Below are positions 51,804-61,686 of a stretch of 64,000 nt of DNA, piece after piece; the first letter of the stretch is position 1, and the number at the start of each line of letters is the position of its first letter. A program made the position numbers and the translations under genes. The stretch is from an uncultured Lachnospiraceae bacterium (GTDB lineage Bacteria > Bacillota > Clostridia > Lachnospirales > Lachnospiraceae), in NCBI GenBank assembly GCA_902776305.1, contig CACYPS010000006.1, positions 1 to 64,000 of the forward strand, read 5' to 3'. The notes beneath the pieces are model-generated. The model had not been told where the DNA came from. It ran no database searches and saw nothing but the letters and a program-made list of their open reading frames with translations.

Positions 51804-52843
51804 ACGTTATCCGTTTCTAAATATCTTTTTCTTAATTGTCCACAGGCACCGTCTATATCTCTGCCCATTTCCCTTCTAATAGTAACATTAATTCCATAAT
51901 TTTCAAGTTTTTTCTGAAAGGCGAAAGCTGCAGTTCTGTCCGGAGCCGTAAATTTTCTCTCTCTCACGGGGTTTACGGGTATAAGATTGACCAGGCAGTT
52001 GAGATTTTGCAGCTTTGCTGCCAGTTCTCTTACACATTCGTCCGAATCGTTGACGCCTTCCATCAGACTGTATTCAAATGTCAGCCGTCTTCTCCCGACC
52101 GAATAATACTCTTTCAGCGCCTGAAATATCTCATCGAGGGAATATTTACGCGCGATCGGCATGATCGTTTTTCTGAGCTCATCATTCGGTGCATGCAGGG
52201 AGAGAGCGAGATTGATCATAAGATCTTCATCTTTAAGTTTCCGTATGCCGGGGACGATACCGCAGGTGGAAACCGTGACATTTCTCTCGCTGATGTTGTG
52301 ACCGTTCTTATCTGTCAGCATCCGAATGAAACGGATCAGGTTGTCGTAGTTATCGAGCGGTTCTCCCGTTCCCATGACGACTACGTTGGAAATTCTCTCG
52401 CCGAGATCCCTCTCGATCGCATAAATCTGACCGAGCATCTCACCTGCAGTGAGATTCCTTGTGAGTCCGCCGATCGTAGATGCACAGAAAGCGCATCCCA
52501 TACGGCAGCCTACCTGCGATGAGATACATACTGTATTTCCGTGTTTGTACTTCATGAGTACACTCTCGACGAACTGCCCGTCATGCATTTCGAACAGATA
52601 CTTTCTTGTTCCGTCGACTGCCGAAATCTGCCTGTCCCTCTCGCGCGGCGTGTTAAGAGGTTCTTCCGCTTCCAGTTTCACCCGCAGATTTTCGGGAAGA
52701 TTCGTCATCTCCTCCCAGGACGATGCGTTTTTCACATTGATCCATTCATAAATCTGTTTCGCCCGAAAACTCTTCTCGCCGAGCAGGGATATCTGCTCCT
52801 TCATTTCCGGGAGCGTCATATCAATAAAATTCATATCAATCAT
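51800..52843 (-). CDS. rlmN: 23S rRNA/tRNA dual-specificity adenine-C2 methyltransferase RlmN
   Basis: Radical-SAM enzyme methylating A2503 of 23S rRNA and A37 of some tRNAs. 347 residues: QVGCRMGCAFCAS holds the CxxxCxxC cluster ligands, the catalytic C-terminal cysteine region is in EMGRDIDGACGQL, and GEPLDNYDN binds SAM. The start at 52843 (MIDMNFIDM) is chosen for its family-like N-terminus; a second ATG three codons later is possible. It overlaps rsmB by 8 bp. Confidence 0.96.
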   Translation of the reverse strand: MIDMNFIDMTLPEMKEQISLLGEKSFRAKQIYEWINVKNASSWEEMTNLPENLRVKLEAEEPLNTPRERDRQISAVDGTRKYLFEMHDGQFVESVLMKYKHGNTVCISSQVGCRMGCAFCASTIGGLTRNLTAGEMLGQIYAIERDLGERISNVVVMGTGEPLDNYDNLIRFIRMLTDKNGHNISERNVTVSTCGIVPGIRKLKDEDLMINLALSLHAPNDELRKTIMPIARKYSLDEIFQALKEYYSVGRRRLTFEYSLMEGVNDSDECVRELAAKLQNLNCLVNLIPVNPVRERKFTAPDRTAAFAFQKKLENYGINVTIRREMGRDIDGACGQLRKRYLETDNV

Positions 52844-54191
52844 TATCTCTTCTGAGGCGGGCCAGGAAGAAACCGTCCGACTCGTGAATTCCAGGCATGA
52901 GCTGCAGATAGCCCTCCTGCGTCGTGAGTCTCCAGAGCTCTCTCGGCAGATACGGGTTGAGGCTCTCCGCTCTGAACGGATAGTTCGCCTTGAACCACTC
53001 GACATTTTCCTGATTCTCTTCCCGGCTGACAGTGCAGGTACTGTAAATCAGAACGCCGCCCGGTTTCACGTAAGATGCTGCATTGTGCAGGATCCTTCTC
53101 TGCAATTCCACCAGTTCCTGTATTTTCGAAGGGGTCACACGGTACTTTATATCCGGCTTCCTGCCGATCACGCCGAGTCCCGAGCAGGGTACATCGCAGA
53201 TCACGATATCCGCCTTACCTTCCGATGCCGCGTCAAATGTCAGGGCATCCATGACGATCGGATGTACATTGATGAGATCCGCTCTCGCCGCATTTTCTGA
53301 GATGAGCTTTACCTTCTCCTCGGAAATATCACGCGCTTCAACCATACCGAAACCTGACATCTTGTCTGCTATATGAAGGCTTTTTCCTCCCGGCGCCGCG
53401 CAGACGTCAATGACAGTATCGCCCTGTTTGGGATCCGCTGCTTCGGCGACCAGCATGGAACTTACATCCTGCGGATAAATCCAGCCTTTCATGAATGCGT
53501 TAAGTGCAGGAAGATAATTGTAGTTCGAAATATTATAGGCATACGGAAGATACGGAGCGCGTTTGACCGTGACGCCCTGTCCTCTCAGACTGCCGAGGAT
53601 CATACTCTTTGAGATCCGCGTTGTCTTCAGACGCACAGTCGTCGGTCGTTCTTCCATAAAGCTCCCGAGCATTCTCACCGTCACGAACTCGCCGAACTCC
53701 TGAATCCATCGTTCGACAAGCCACTCCGGCATGGAATAGCGGACAGACAGATAGCGAATCGGATCTACTTCACGATCCGGCAGTTCCATCGATTCCGAAC
53801 CGCGCGCTATACTTCTCAGTACTCCATTCACAAAACCTTTCAGATTATAGAAGCCTCTCGCCTGCGCGAGCCTGACTGCCTCATTTACCGCAGATGCATC
53901 CGGCACGCTGTCCATATACCTGATCTGGTATGTCGCGCTGCGCAAAATATTCTGGATGACCGGCTTCATTCTTGAGACCGGCACCGTCGAATACTTGTCG
54001 ATAATATAATCCAGCTCAATAAGGCGTTCGACTGTCCCCTCACACACTTTTGTAATGAAAGCACGATCCCGTTTTGAAAAATACTGGACCTTATCCAAAG
54101 CACTGTGAATTGCCGTATGGCTGTAGACTCCGTCTCTGAAAATCGCAAGCAATATATCGAGAATGATCTCTCTGAGATTATTATTTGCCAC
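52836..54191 (-). CDS. rsmB: 16S rRNA (cytosine-967-C5)-methyltransferase
   Basis: NusB-like N-terminal RNA-binding domain (about 1-140) plus SAM methyltransferase domain with DVCAAPGGKSLHIAD and catalytic cysteines in CDVPCSGLGV and YSTCTVS. 451 residues. The start is GTG (MANNNLREI; complement of 54189-54191). It follows fmt by 68 bp. Confidence 0.96.
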   Translation of the reverse strand: MANNNLREIILDILLAIFRDGVYSHTAIHSALDKVQYFSKRDRAFITKVCEGTVERLIELDYIIDKYSTVPVSRMKPVIQNILRSATYQIRYMDSVPDASAVNEAVRLAQARGFYNLKGFVNGVLRSIARGSESMELPDREVDPIRYLSVRYSMPEWLVERWIQEFGEFVTVRMLGSFMEERPTTVRLKTTRISKSMILGSLRGQGVTVKRAPYLPYAYNISNYNYLPALNAFMKGWIYPQDVSSMLVAEAADPKQGDTVIDVCAAPGGKSLHIADKMSGFGMVEARDISEEKVKLISENAARADLINVHPIVMDALTFDAASEGKADIVICDVPCSGLGVIGRKPDIKYRVTPSKIQELVELQRRILHNAASYVKPGGVLIYSTCTVSREENQENVEWFKANYPFRAESLNPYLPRELWRLTTQEGYLQLMPGIHESDGFFLARLRRDND

Positions 54192-54259
54192 TGTCCTAAT
54201 CCTCTTTTGCCCAAAGTTTCAGTGAAACCATCTGTCTGCACAAAACCTTCCGAAACTTC

Positions 54260-55186
54260 TTATGTAAAACTATTGTTCTTAATCTTATATCCGCGGAGGA
54301 AATCAGCAATCGCCATGCGGCGCTTACCCTCGATCTGCACTTCGCAGGGAATGATCTGCCCTGCGCCTGTCTGAATGAACATTCTTCCGTCACAGATCCT
54401 GAATTCTCCGGGAGCAAGACCGCTCTCTTCCTCAAGGACCTCTGCGCTCCAGATCTTGAACGTCTTGCCGTCAAGATGCGTAAAGGCGCTTGGCCACGGT
54501 GCAAATGCACGCACCCGCCTCTCAATCTCATCCGAACCGCTCTTCCAGTCGATGAGGCCCGCGTCCTTCTTTATCATCCTGCAATAGGGAGTCGGGCTCT
54601 CCTCAGGCTGAGGCGTTCTCACGGCCGTCCCGTTCTCGATGGACGGCAGAGTTTCGACAAGCAGCTCCGCACCCAGTGCCGCAAGCTTGTCGAAAAGTGA
54701 TCCGCCTGTATCCGTATCCTCGATCGGGATTTCTCTCATACTTATAATATCACCGGTATCAAGACCCACGTCCATCTGCATGATTGTAACGCCCGTCACA
54801 CTGCAGCCGTCAAGTATGGACTGCTGAATGGGTGCAGCCCCTCTGTAAGCGGGGAGGAGCGATGCATGCACATTGATGCAGCCGAACTTCGGCAGATCCA
54901 ATATCTCTTTGGGAATAATCTGTCCGAATGCTGCAACCACGATAAGATCCGCACCCATCGATTCAATCTCCGAAACAGCTTCCGGGTTCCGCACTCTCTG
55001 CGGCTGATATACACGCAGTCCTTCGCGCAGCGCCACTTCCTTAACAGGACAGGCAACCGGTTCCTTCCTGCGTCCCTTCGGCTTGTCAGGCTGTGTCACA
55101 ACGCCGACGACATCATATCCGGCTTTTACGATCGCATTCAGTATTCCGGCAGCGAAATCCGGAGTTCCCATAAATACTATTTTCAT
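54260..55186 (-). CDS. fmt: Methionyl-tRNA formyltransferase
   Basis: Formylates initiator Met-tRNA. 308 residues: VFMGTPDFAAGILNAI, VVTQPDKPKGR, the catalytic NVHASLLPAYRGAAPI, and MQMDVGLDTGD. The ATG overlaps the def stop by 4 bp, so formylation and deformylation enzymes are co-translated. Confidence 0.97.
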   Translation of the reverse strand: MKIVFMGTPDFAAGILNAIVKAGYDVVGVVTQPDKPKGRRKEPVACPVKEVALREGLRVYQPQRVRNPEAVSEIESMGADLIVVAAFGQIIPKEILDLPKFGCINVHASLLPAYRGAAPIQQSILDGCSVTGVTIMQMDVGLDTGDIISMREIPIEDTDTGGSLFDKLAALGAELLVETLPSIENGTAVRTPQPEESPTPYCRMIKKDAGLIDWKSGSDEIERRVRAFAPWPSAFTHLDGKTFKIWSAEVLEEESGLAPGEFRICDGRMFIQTGAGQIIPCEVQIEGKRRMAIADFLRGYKIKNNSFT

Positions 55187-55683
55187 TCCTCATCCGCCTC
55201 TTCTGTTTCCTCAGATTCTTCCATCTCGTGAACATCGTGGATTTCACCCTCGACCTTTTCCATATACATATGTCCGTCCAGATGGTCGATCTCATGACAG
55301 AAATCCCGCGCGAGAAGACCTTCCGCTTCCCAGCGCACCGGATTCATGTCACGGTCAAGTCCCTCAACAACGACGCGCATCGGGCGTGTGACGGTTCCGA
55401 ACTTGCCCGGATAGGAAAGACAGCCTTCATCACCTGTCTGTGTTCCTTCCGTCTCAACAATCTTCGGATTAATGAGGACGCGCGGGTCATCCCCCACATC
55501 TACAACGATGATTCTTCTCAGAACGCCGACCTGCGGTGCGGCAAGCCCTACTCCGTTGTACTCATACATAGTATCGAACATATCGTCAATGAGCTGATCG
55601 ATACGCGGAGTCATCTCCTTCACCTCTCTGCACACTTTGGTAAGAACTGCATCGCCGACTTCTCTAACTGTACGAATTGCCAT
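55183..55683 (-). CDS. def: Peptide deformylase
   Basis: Removes the formyl group from nascent proteins. 166 residues with the three PDF motifs GVGLAAPQVG, EGCLSYPG (zinc Cys) and HEIDHLDG (zinc His). The C-terminal 20 residues are strongly acidic (EESEETEEADEE). AAAGGAG precedes the ATG. Confidence 0.97.
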   Translation of the reverse strand: MAIRTVREVGDAVLTKVCREVKEMTPRIDQLIDDMFDTMYEYNGVGLAAPQVGVLRRIIVVDVGDDPRVLINPKIVETEGTQTGDEGCLSYPGKFGTVTRPMRVVVEGLDRDMNPVRWEAEGLLARDFCHEIDHLDGHMYMEKVEGEIHDVHEMEESEETEEADEE

Positions 55684-55694
55684 TTTCTGCTCCT

Positions 55695-57905
55695 TTATGT
55701 GTTGAAATCAAACTCTATCCGAATACCGGCAAATCCGCTGTTGATGCGGATATACTCCTCAAGAAGGTCCTTCGCCCTGACCAGATTCTCCGGTGAGGGA
55801 TATCTCAGATAAATTACCTGCCTGTACCTGTCCCTGATCTTTCCGATACTCTGGGGTGCAGGACCGATTGCCGACAGAATATTACCTCTGTCTATTCTAT
55901 CTATATATTTTCTCAGAAAGTGCATGCCTTTTGCAAGATGCATTTCATCCTCCGAACTGCCGAGAACAGCAAGCAGAAAGCCTGTCGGCGGATATTTCAT
56001 CAGTTTACGGTATGCAATTTCTTCCTTATAAAAACTGCTGTATTTCTGTGCGGCCGCGCATTTGACCGCGTAATGATCCGGCTGATATGTCTGAATGACT
56101 GCGCACCCGCGCTTATCACCGCGGCCCGCACGCCCCACAGCCTGCGTGATCAGCTGATACGTTTTCTCTCCTGCCCGGTAGTCCGATGCATTCAGCGAAA
56201 GATCCGCCATCAGAACACCCACACAGGTCACATTCGGAAAATCATGCCCCTTGACGATCATCTGCGTACCGATCAGGATATCAGCCTCTCCGCGGTCGAA
56301 CAGACCCAAAATTCTGGTATGCCCTTCCTTGCCGCGGGTCGTATCGGAATCCATCCTGAGAACTCTCGCTGTCGGGAACCGTTTCAGGATCTCCTCCTCG
56401 ACCTTCTCCGTACCGATTGATATCCCTCCGATATAACTCGAATGGCATGACGGACATTCCGTTATATCAGCCCGTTCATAGCCGCAGTAGTGGCAGACGA
56501 GCCTTCCGTTAACGTGGCGGGTAAGAGAGACGTCGCAATGCGGACATTTGACCACATACCCGCACGAACGGCAAGTCACATTGCCGGAGTAGCCGCGCCT
56601 GTTCAGGAACAGCATGATCTGCTCCCTGTTGCCGAGGGATTCCTGCATTCTCCGAATAAGTTCTTCCGAAAATATTGACCGATTGCCCCTTGCCGTCTCC
56701 TCCCGCATGTCCACGATGACCGTCTCGGGAAGAACTGCGTTCCCGAATCTGTTGCGCAGCGATACGCCCGCATATTCTTCTGTCCACACTCTGTACGTTG
56801 TATGCAGTGAGGGCGTCGCGGACCCCATGACGACGTGAGCTCCCTCGATCCTCGCTCTCTCGATCGCGGTCTCCCGCGCATGGTATCGCGGTACCATCTC
56901 AGAGCGATACGAGTCCTCATGTTCCTCGTCAATGACAATGAGACCGAGCTTTGCAAATGGCGTGAACAGCGCAGATCTCGGTCCCACCATAATACTGATG
57001 TCTCCGCTCCTGGCTGCTCTCATCTGATCATACTTTTCACCGTCGGATAGTCGCGAGTGCAGGAATGATACCTTTTTTCCGAATCTGCGGACAAATCTTT
57101 CGACCGTCTGCCTGGTCAGTGCTATTTCCGGGATCAGCATAATTGCCTGCTTTCCTGCAGCAAGCACATCCGCAATCAGCTCCATATACACGAGCGTTTT
57201 GCCGCTTCCTGTAACTCCGGAAATAAGGACCGGCCTGTTCTTGCCTGCCCATTCCATGCGTATATGCCTCACGGCGAGTGTCTGCTCCTGCGTAAGTTTA
57301 TCGGGTGGAACCGTTTCACTGCCGCCTTCCACAACAGTCCGAAATCGTTCGGATGTCAGCACACACACAATGCCGTCTTTCTCGAGTCCTCGAATAATCT
57401 GCATATTCGTCTGACAGTTCTCGATCAGCCAGGCAGCGGTCCTTCCATCCTGCTTAAGGAGTGCATCGATTACCCTTTTTCTGGCTTCCTGCCTCTTATT
57501 CAGCTTTTCTCTGTAAGCGCGCGCTTCCGTCTGACTCGAGAGATAGACCTTGCGCTCCAGAGAGGCGTTTACTCTGCGCTTTACGGGAAGAACCGTCCTA
57601 AGCGACTGTGCCATGACGCCGCCGTAGTAATGACTCATCCACGCGGCAAGCGCAATCAGATGCGCTTCAGCGGTGTCCTCACCGGTCATGACGGATGAGA
57701 TCTCCTTCATCTTAGCCGGATCATAATCGCAGCTGTCATGAAAACCGATCACATATCCTCTGACAAGGCGATTTCCGAACGGGACCATGACCTGAGAGCC
57801 GGCGACGACATTTTCCCGCATGGACTCCGGCACAATATAGGAAAACGGCCGGTCCAGTGCATCGGCAGTAATATCGACGATCACATCAGCGTAAAGCGTC
57901 TGCAT
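55695..57905 (-). CDS. priA: Primosomal replication-restart helicase PriA
   Basis: Superfamily 2 helicase that reloads the replisome at stalled forks. 736 residues: Walker A GVTGSGKTLVYMEL, DEEH, MGSATPS, a zinc-binding insert with paired cysteines (CRSCGYVVKCPHC and CHYCGY...CPSCHS), and motif VI GRAGRGDKRG. It overlaps the murE 3' end by 20 bp, with AAAGGAA as its Shine-Dalgarno inside murE. Confidence 0.96.
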   Translation of the reverse strand: MQTLYADVIVDITADALDRPFSYIVPESMRENVVAGSQVMVPFGNRLVRGYVIGFHDSCDYDPAKMKEISSVMTGEDTAEAHLIALAAWMSHYYGGVMAQSLRTVLPVKRRVNASLERKVYLSSQTEARAYREKLNKRQEARKRVIDALLKQDGRTAAWLIENCQTNMQIIRGLEKDGIVCVLTSERFRTVVEGGSETVPPDKLTQEQTLAVRHIRMEWAGKNRPVLISGVTGSGKTLVYMELIADVLAAGKQAIMLIPEIALTRQTVERFVRRFGKKVSFLHSRLSDGEKYDQMRAARSGDISIMVGPRSALFTPFAKLGLIVIDEEHEDSYRSEMVPRYHARETAIERARIEGAHVVMGSATPSLHTTYRVWTEEYAGVSLRNRFGNAVLPETVIVDMREETARGNRSIFSEELIRRMQESLGNREQIMLFLNRRGYSGNVTCRSCGYVVKCPHCDVSLTRHVNGRLVCHYCGYERADITECPSCHSSYIGGISIGTEKVEEEILKRFPTARVLRMDSDTTRGKEGHTRILGLFDRGEADILIGTQMIVKGHDFPNVTCVGVLMADLSLNASDYRAGEKTYQLITQAVGRAGRGDKRGCAVIQTYQPDHYAVKCAAAQKYSSFYKEEIAYRKLMKYPPTGFLLAVLGSSEDEMHLAKGMHFLRKYIDRIDRGNILSAIGPAPQSIGKIRDRYRQVIYLRYPSPENLVRAKDLLEEYIRINSGFAGIRIEFDFNT

Positions 57906-59364
57906 CGAGTATTTCCTTTATAATGACGCGCTCATCCATAGGATAACGCTTTCCGTTGATTTCCTGATAATCCTCATGGCCTTTGCCTGCAAGGACTATG
58001 ATATCTCCAGGCCTGCCGTTGTGGATCGCATAAGCGATTGCCTCTCTGCGGTCGATGATTTCGATATACTCTCCGTCCGTCTTCGAGATTCCGGTTTTTA
58101 TATCGTCTATGATGGCCTGAGGTTCTTCCGTTCTCGGATTATCCGATGTGATGATCGTAAAGTCCGCCATCTTTCCGGACGTCTCGCCCATCTCGAAGCG
58201 TCTGGCCGGATCTCTGTCTCCACCACAGCCGAACAGGCACACGATCCGCCCGGGATTGTAGTCGTGGAGCGTAGAGAGAAGACTTTCAAGTGCCATCGCA
58301 TTGTGGGCATAGTCGATCATAAGAGTAAAATCATCAGATACCTTCACCATTTCGATCCTGCCCTTGACCTTTGCCACTTTCAGAGCCTTCTGAATATCGC
58401 TGATCTCGATTTGGAAGTGTCTGCAGATAGAAATGGCAGTCAGCGCATTGTAGACAGAGAACTTGCCGGGTATATCAAGTTCGACCGGGAACGACATGGC
58501 GCCGATGACATCGAATGTCACGCCGAGATATCCCGGCTTCGAAACATGCTGAATATTGACAGCCCGGATATCCGCATCCGGATTATCGATTCCGTAGGTC
58601 TCCACACTGCAGGTGTGTCCTTTAAGGATCTCCTCTGCATACTTGTCATCGGCGTTAATGATACCGTGTCTGCACTGCCTGAATAAAAGGCTCTTGCATC
58701 TTAAGTAATCTTCAAAGTCTTTATGTTCATTCGGTCCGATGTGGTCCGGAGAAAGATTCGTGAACACACCGATCTCGAACTCGATGCCCGCACATCTGCC
58801 GAGCATAAGTGCCTGCGAAGAGACTTCCATAACACAGCAGGTACAACCTGCCTCAATCATATCATGCAGATACTGCTGGACAACATAGGACTCCGGCGTC
58901 GTGTTGACAGCATGAATATGTGTGTCCCCGATAATCGCCTCAATTGTTCCGATAAGTCCCGTCTTCTGGCCTGCATGGTCAAGGATGGATTTCACCATAT
59001 ATGTAGTTGTCGTCTTACCCTTTGTACCGGTAATGCCGATGACGGGAATTTTTTCTGCCGGATAATCGAACCACGCAGCAGCTGCATATGCAAGTGCAAT
59101 TCTGGTGTCGTCGACAGCGATTACGGTAAGACCTTCCGGATACCCTTCCCTGACACGATCACTGCGGACGAACACACAGGCTGCTCCCATCTCTGCCACT
59201 TCATCGATCTTCTCGTGCGCATCGAATTTCGCTCCGACAATACAGATGAATGCGGAACCTTCCGTCACTTTTCTGGAATCATAGACAACTCCGGAGATTT
59301 CCGTCGAAAGATCTCCCCGGATCAGACGATATTCCATTTTCTCAAGCAATTTTTCAAGCTTCAT
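57886..59364 (-). CDS. murE: UDP-MurNAc-L-Ala-D-Glu:meso-DAP ligase
   Basis: Adds the third amino acid to the peptidoglycan stem peptide. 492 residues: VYDSRKVTEGSAFIC, GITGTKGKTTTTYMV, NLSPDHIG, and the specificity motif DNPRTEEP, which predicts meso-diaminopimelate rather than lysine. The start is either ATG at 59364 (MKLEKLLEKM, used here) or GTG at 59373; AAGGAAG is 13 nt from the first and 4 nt from the second. First gene of the eleven-gene operon; its promoter lies at 59455-59483. Confidence 0.96.
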   Translation of the reverse strand: MKLEKLLEKMEYRLIRGDLSTEISGVVYDSRKVTEGSAFICIVGAKFDAHEKIDEVAEMGAACVFVRSDRVREGYPEGLTVIAVDDTRIALAYAAAAWFDYPAEKIPVIGITGTKGKTTTTYMVKSILDHAGQKTGLIGTIEAIIGDTHIHAVNTTPESYVVQQYLHDMIEAGCTCCVMEVSSQALMLGRCAGIEFEIGVFTNLSPDHIGPNEHKDFEDYLRCKSLLFRQCRHGIINADDKYAEEILKGHTCSVETYGIDNPDADIRAVNIQHVSKPGYLGVTFDVIGAMSFPVELDIPGKFSVYNALTAISICRHFQIEISDIQKALKVAKVKGRIEMVKVSDDFTLMIDYAHNAMALESLLSTLHDYNPGRIVCLFGCGGDRDPARRFEMGETSGKMADFTIITSDNPRTEEPQAIIDDIKTGISKTDGEYIEIIDRREAIAYAIHNGRPGDIIVLAGKGHEDYQEINGKRYPMDERVIIKEILDADALR

Positions 59365-59454
59365 ATAATTCACTCTTCCTTCCGCCCGGGCTCTGCCCCA
59401 AAGACAATAAAGATGTTCCTTTCACTTATGTGTATAACGGCAAACTTGACACTT

Positions 59455-59483
59455 ATTCTATATCATCTTGTCCGTTCCGTCAA
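59455..59483 (-). promoter_or_regulatory. Promoter of the murE-to-thiN operon
   Basis: Minus strand TTGACG (complement of 59478-59483), 17-nt spacer, TAGAAT (complement of 59455-59460), about 90 bp before murE. Confidence 0.65.
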
Positions 59484-59667
59484 TTAAGACTGGTTTTCGT
59501 GTTGCACAGTACCGTGCTTATTGAACATGTTCATTTCTTTTTATTTTTACTTTAGAAATTTTATTTTATTTTTCTAACACATTCATATTCTGCACATATT
59601 TACAGGTTATTATATACACAGATAGTTGATCAACCACTCACTATCTCCCCCCTCATTAAAGAAAAGG

Positions 59668-59696
59668 AAAAAGGAGCTGACCGCAGCTCCTTTTTT
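59668..59696. terminator. Terminator of carbamate kinase gene (symmetrical)
   Basis: Stem GGAGCTG (59673-59679) / CAGCTCC (59684-59690), flanked by AAAAA on the left and TTTTTT on the right, so it can work on both strands; 35 bp after the arcC stop. Confidence 0.85.
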
Positions 59697-59731
59697 CTTG
59701 CATTTTTTTGTATCTTTGCGCCTCTATACAA

Positions 59732-60673
59732 TCAGAGCGAATCAACGATCGTCGTGCCTGCTCTTCCCATACAGGCAGCTTTCGCCCGAGGTATAGAGGT
59801 GATAATTGCCTTCCGATTCGCACCCATCTCCACAAAATCTATGGCAGCCTGGAACTTCGGCAGCATTTTGCCCGCCTCGAACTGATTCTCCTCACAGTAG
59901 CTCCTCGCCTGTCTCACGCTGATCCTTCCAAGGATTCTCTCATTATCTTTCCTGTAATCGAGAGCCACCGCGTCGACAGATGTAAGAATAAGAAGAATGT
60001 CCGCTTCCAGTTCTATAGCCAGAAGGCCGCTCGCGAGATCTTTTTCTATAACTGCGGACGCTCCGCGAAGGTCAACTCCCTGCTCCATGACCGGGATCCC
60101 TCCACCACCGCAGCAGATCACGATCTGGTCCGCAGCGATCATGGCTTTGATTGATTCTATTTCAATCACATCCTTGGGAACCGGGGAGGCGACGATGCGC
60201 TTATACCCTTCCTCAGTCTTTGTGACATAATTCCCTCTGCGCTCCTCCTCATCCGCTTCCTTTTTGGTCAGGACTCTTCCGATGACTTTGGACGGCTCAT
60301 AGAAGGCTTCATCATACGGATCGACAAGCATCTGCGTCAGAATGGTGCAGACAGGTTTATGGATACCTCTCGTGATGAGTTCTGCACGAATGGAATTCTG
60401 AAGATCGTAGCCGATATACCCCTGACTCATGGCTGAGCATACGGACATCGGGCACTTGGTATAATCCTCGTGATTCTTGGCGAACTCGCTCATCGCCATA
60501 TGAATCATACCCACCTGAGGCGAATTTCCGTGTGTGACCACCACATTGTAGCCGAGCTCGACAATATCCGCGATGGCTTTCGCGGCCTCTCTTGTCGCCG
60601 TTTTCTGCTCGGGAAGTGTCCTTCCGAGCGCCTTGTGACCGAGTGCAACGACTATAGTCTTCTTCTTTTCCAT
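59732..60673 (-). CDS. arcC: Carbamate kinase
   Basis: Interconverts carbamoyl phosphate plus ADP with carbamate plus ATP. 313 residues, amino-acid-kinase fold: VTHGNSPQVGMI, GYIGYDLQNSI, CCGGGGIPVM, and IEKDLASGLLAIELEAD. The N-terminal phosphate loop reads VVALGHKALG where most relatives have GGNAL. Start at 60673 chosen for GAGGAGG upstream. No arginine deiminase or ornithine carbamoyltransferase gene is nearby, so its pathway (arginine, agmatine or purine/allantoin catabolism) cannot be told. Confidence 0.93.
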   Translation of the reverse strand: MEKKKTIVVALGHKALGRTLPEQKTATREAAKAIADIVELGYNVVVTHGNSPQVGMIHMAMSEFAKNHEDYTKCPMSVCSAMSQGYIGYDLQNSIRAELITRGIHKPVCTILTQMLVDPYDEAFYEPSKVIGRVLTKKEADEEERRGNYVTKTEEGYKRIVASPVPKDVIEIESIKAMIAADQIVICCGGGGIPVMEQGVDLRGASAVIEKDLASGLLAIELEADILLILTSVDAVALDYRKDNERILGRISVRQARSYCEENQFEAGKMLPKFQAAIDFVEMGANRKAIITSIPRAKAACMGRAGTTIVDSL

Positions 60674-60840
60674 GATCCACGCCTCCTCTATTCTTAAGCA
60701 GCGCATTTGCCGGTGATGTATATGATATTCCGTGACAATCTCTATTACCGTATCATTTTCATATGTCTTTCATCATGAGAAAGTTTTGTTGCCCACAAAC
60801 TATAAACGAAATGGACTTCCCGCACTGAGTTAACCGTCAC

Positions 60841-61686
60841 TCAGGCAAGCAGAGTCGTGACCGCAAAATAAATCAGCACGATAACGCCCAGAATAATTCT
60901 GTAGTAGCCGAATACAGTGAAGTCATGATTTCTGATATATTTCAGAAGGAACTTGATTGCAAAGATCGATACAAAGAATGCTACCAGCATACCCACGATC
61001 AGAAGGAACAATTCGAATCCGGAGAAAATCAAACCGAATTTTACCAGTTTCAGCAAGCTTGCTCCCAGCATGACCGGTATCGCCAGGAAGAACGTATACT
61101 CGGAAGCTGTCTTGCGGGACATCCCGAGAATAATTCCGCCGAGTATCGTCGCACCGGATCTTGAGGTACCCGGAATCAAGGCAAGGACCTGGAACATACC
61201 GATCAAAAGAGCGGTAACATAGTCGATCTGGTCGATGCTTCGGATAATGGGTTTTACCTTTTTGTTCCTCTTCTCAATCAGAAGGAAAAGTACACCGTAA
61301 ATGATCAGCATGAGTGCGACTGTCGGGTAATTGTACAGATGTTCATCGAGCCAGTCGTCAAAAGGAAGTCCGATCACTATCGCCGGCACACAGGAAATCA
61401 GAATCTTAATCCACATCACGAACTTTTTGCGATCCATAACACGGAAGATTCCCGTCTCTTTCGGGTTCGTCTTAGTAAACGGCCAGAGCCTCGGGAAGTA
61501 CAGGAATACTACCGCCAGAATGGCCCCGAGCTGAATGACCACGAGGAACATATTCCAGTATTCCTCTGAGACATTGAGCCTCAAAAACTGTTCAACGAGG
61601 ATCATGTGACCGGTCGAGCTGATCGGCAGCCATTCGGTTATGCCCTCCACAATTCCGAGAATAATTACTTTTATTACATCTAACAT
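60841..61686 (-). CDS. uppP: Undecaprenyl-diphosphatase UppP (BacA)
   Basis: Membrane phosphatase that recycles undecaprenyl pyrophosphate, the wall lipid carrier; confers bacitracin tolerance when abundant. 281 residues, about eight helices, with EWLPISSTGHMILVEQ and GTSRSGATILGG signatures. Shine-Dalgarno is weak. Preceded by repeat copy 4. The matching synthase gene uppS is missing from its usual place in this window (see findings). Confidence 0.95.
   Translation of the reverse strand: MLDVIKVIILGIVEGITEWLPISSTGHMILVEQFLRLNVSEEYWNMFLVVIQLGAILAVVFLYFPRLWPFTKTNPKETGIFRVMDRKKFVMWIKILISCVPAIVIGLPFDDWLDEHLYNYPTVALMLIIYGVLFLLIEKRNKKVKPIIRSIDQIDYVTALLIGMFQVLALIPGTSRSGATILGGIILGMSRKTASEYTFFLAIPVMLGASLLKLVKFGLIFSGFELFLLIVGMLVAFFVSIFAIKFLLKYIRNHDFTVFGYYRIILGVIVLIYFAVTTLLA

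Larger units (their letters stand above)
59365..59731. other. 367-bp AT-rich gap with murE promoter and arcC terminator
   Basis: Besides the promoter (59455-59483) and the terminator (59668-59696) this region is AT-rich (59520-59640) with homopolymer runs. I see no RNA gene or ORF with a ribosome-binding site. Confidence 0.7.
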
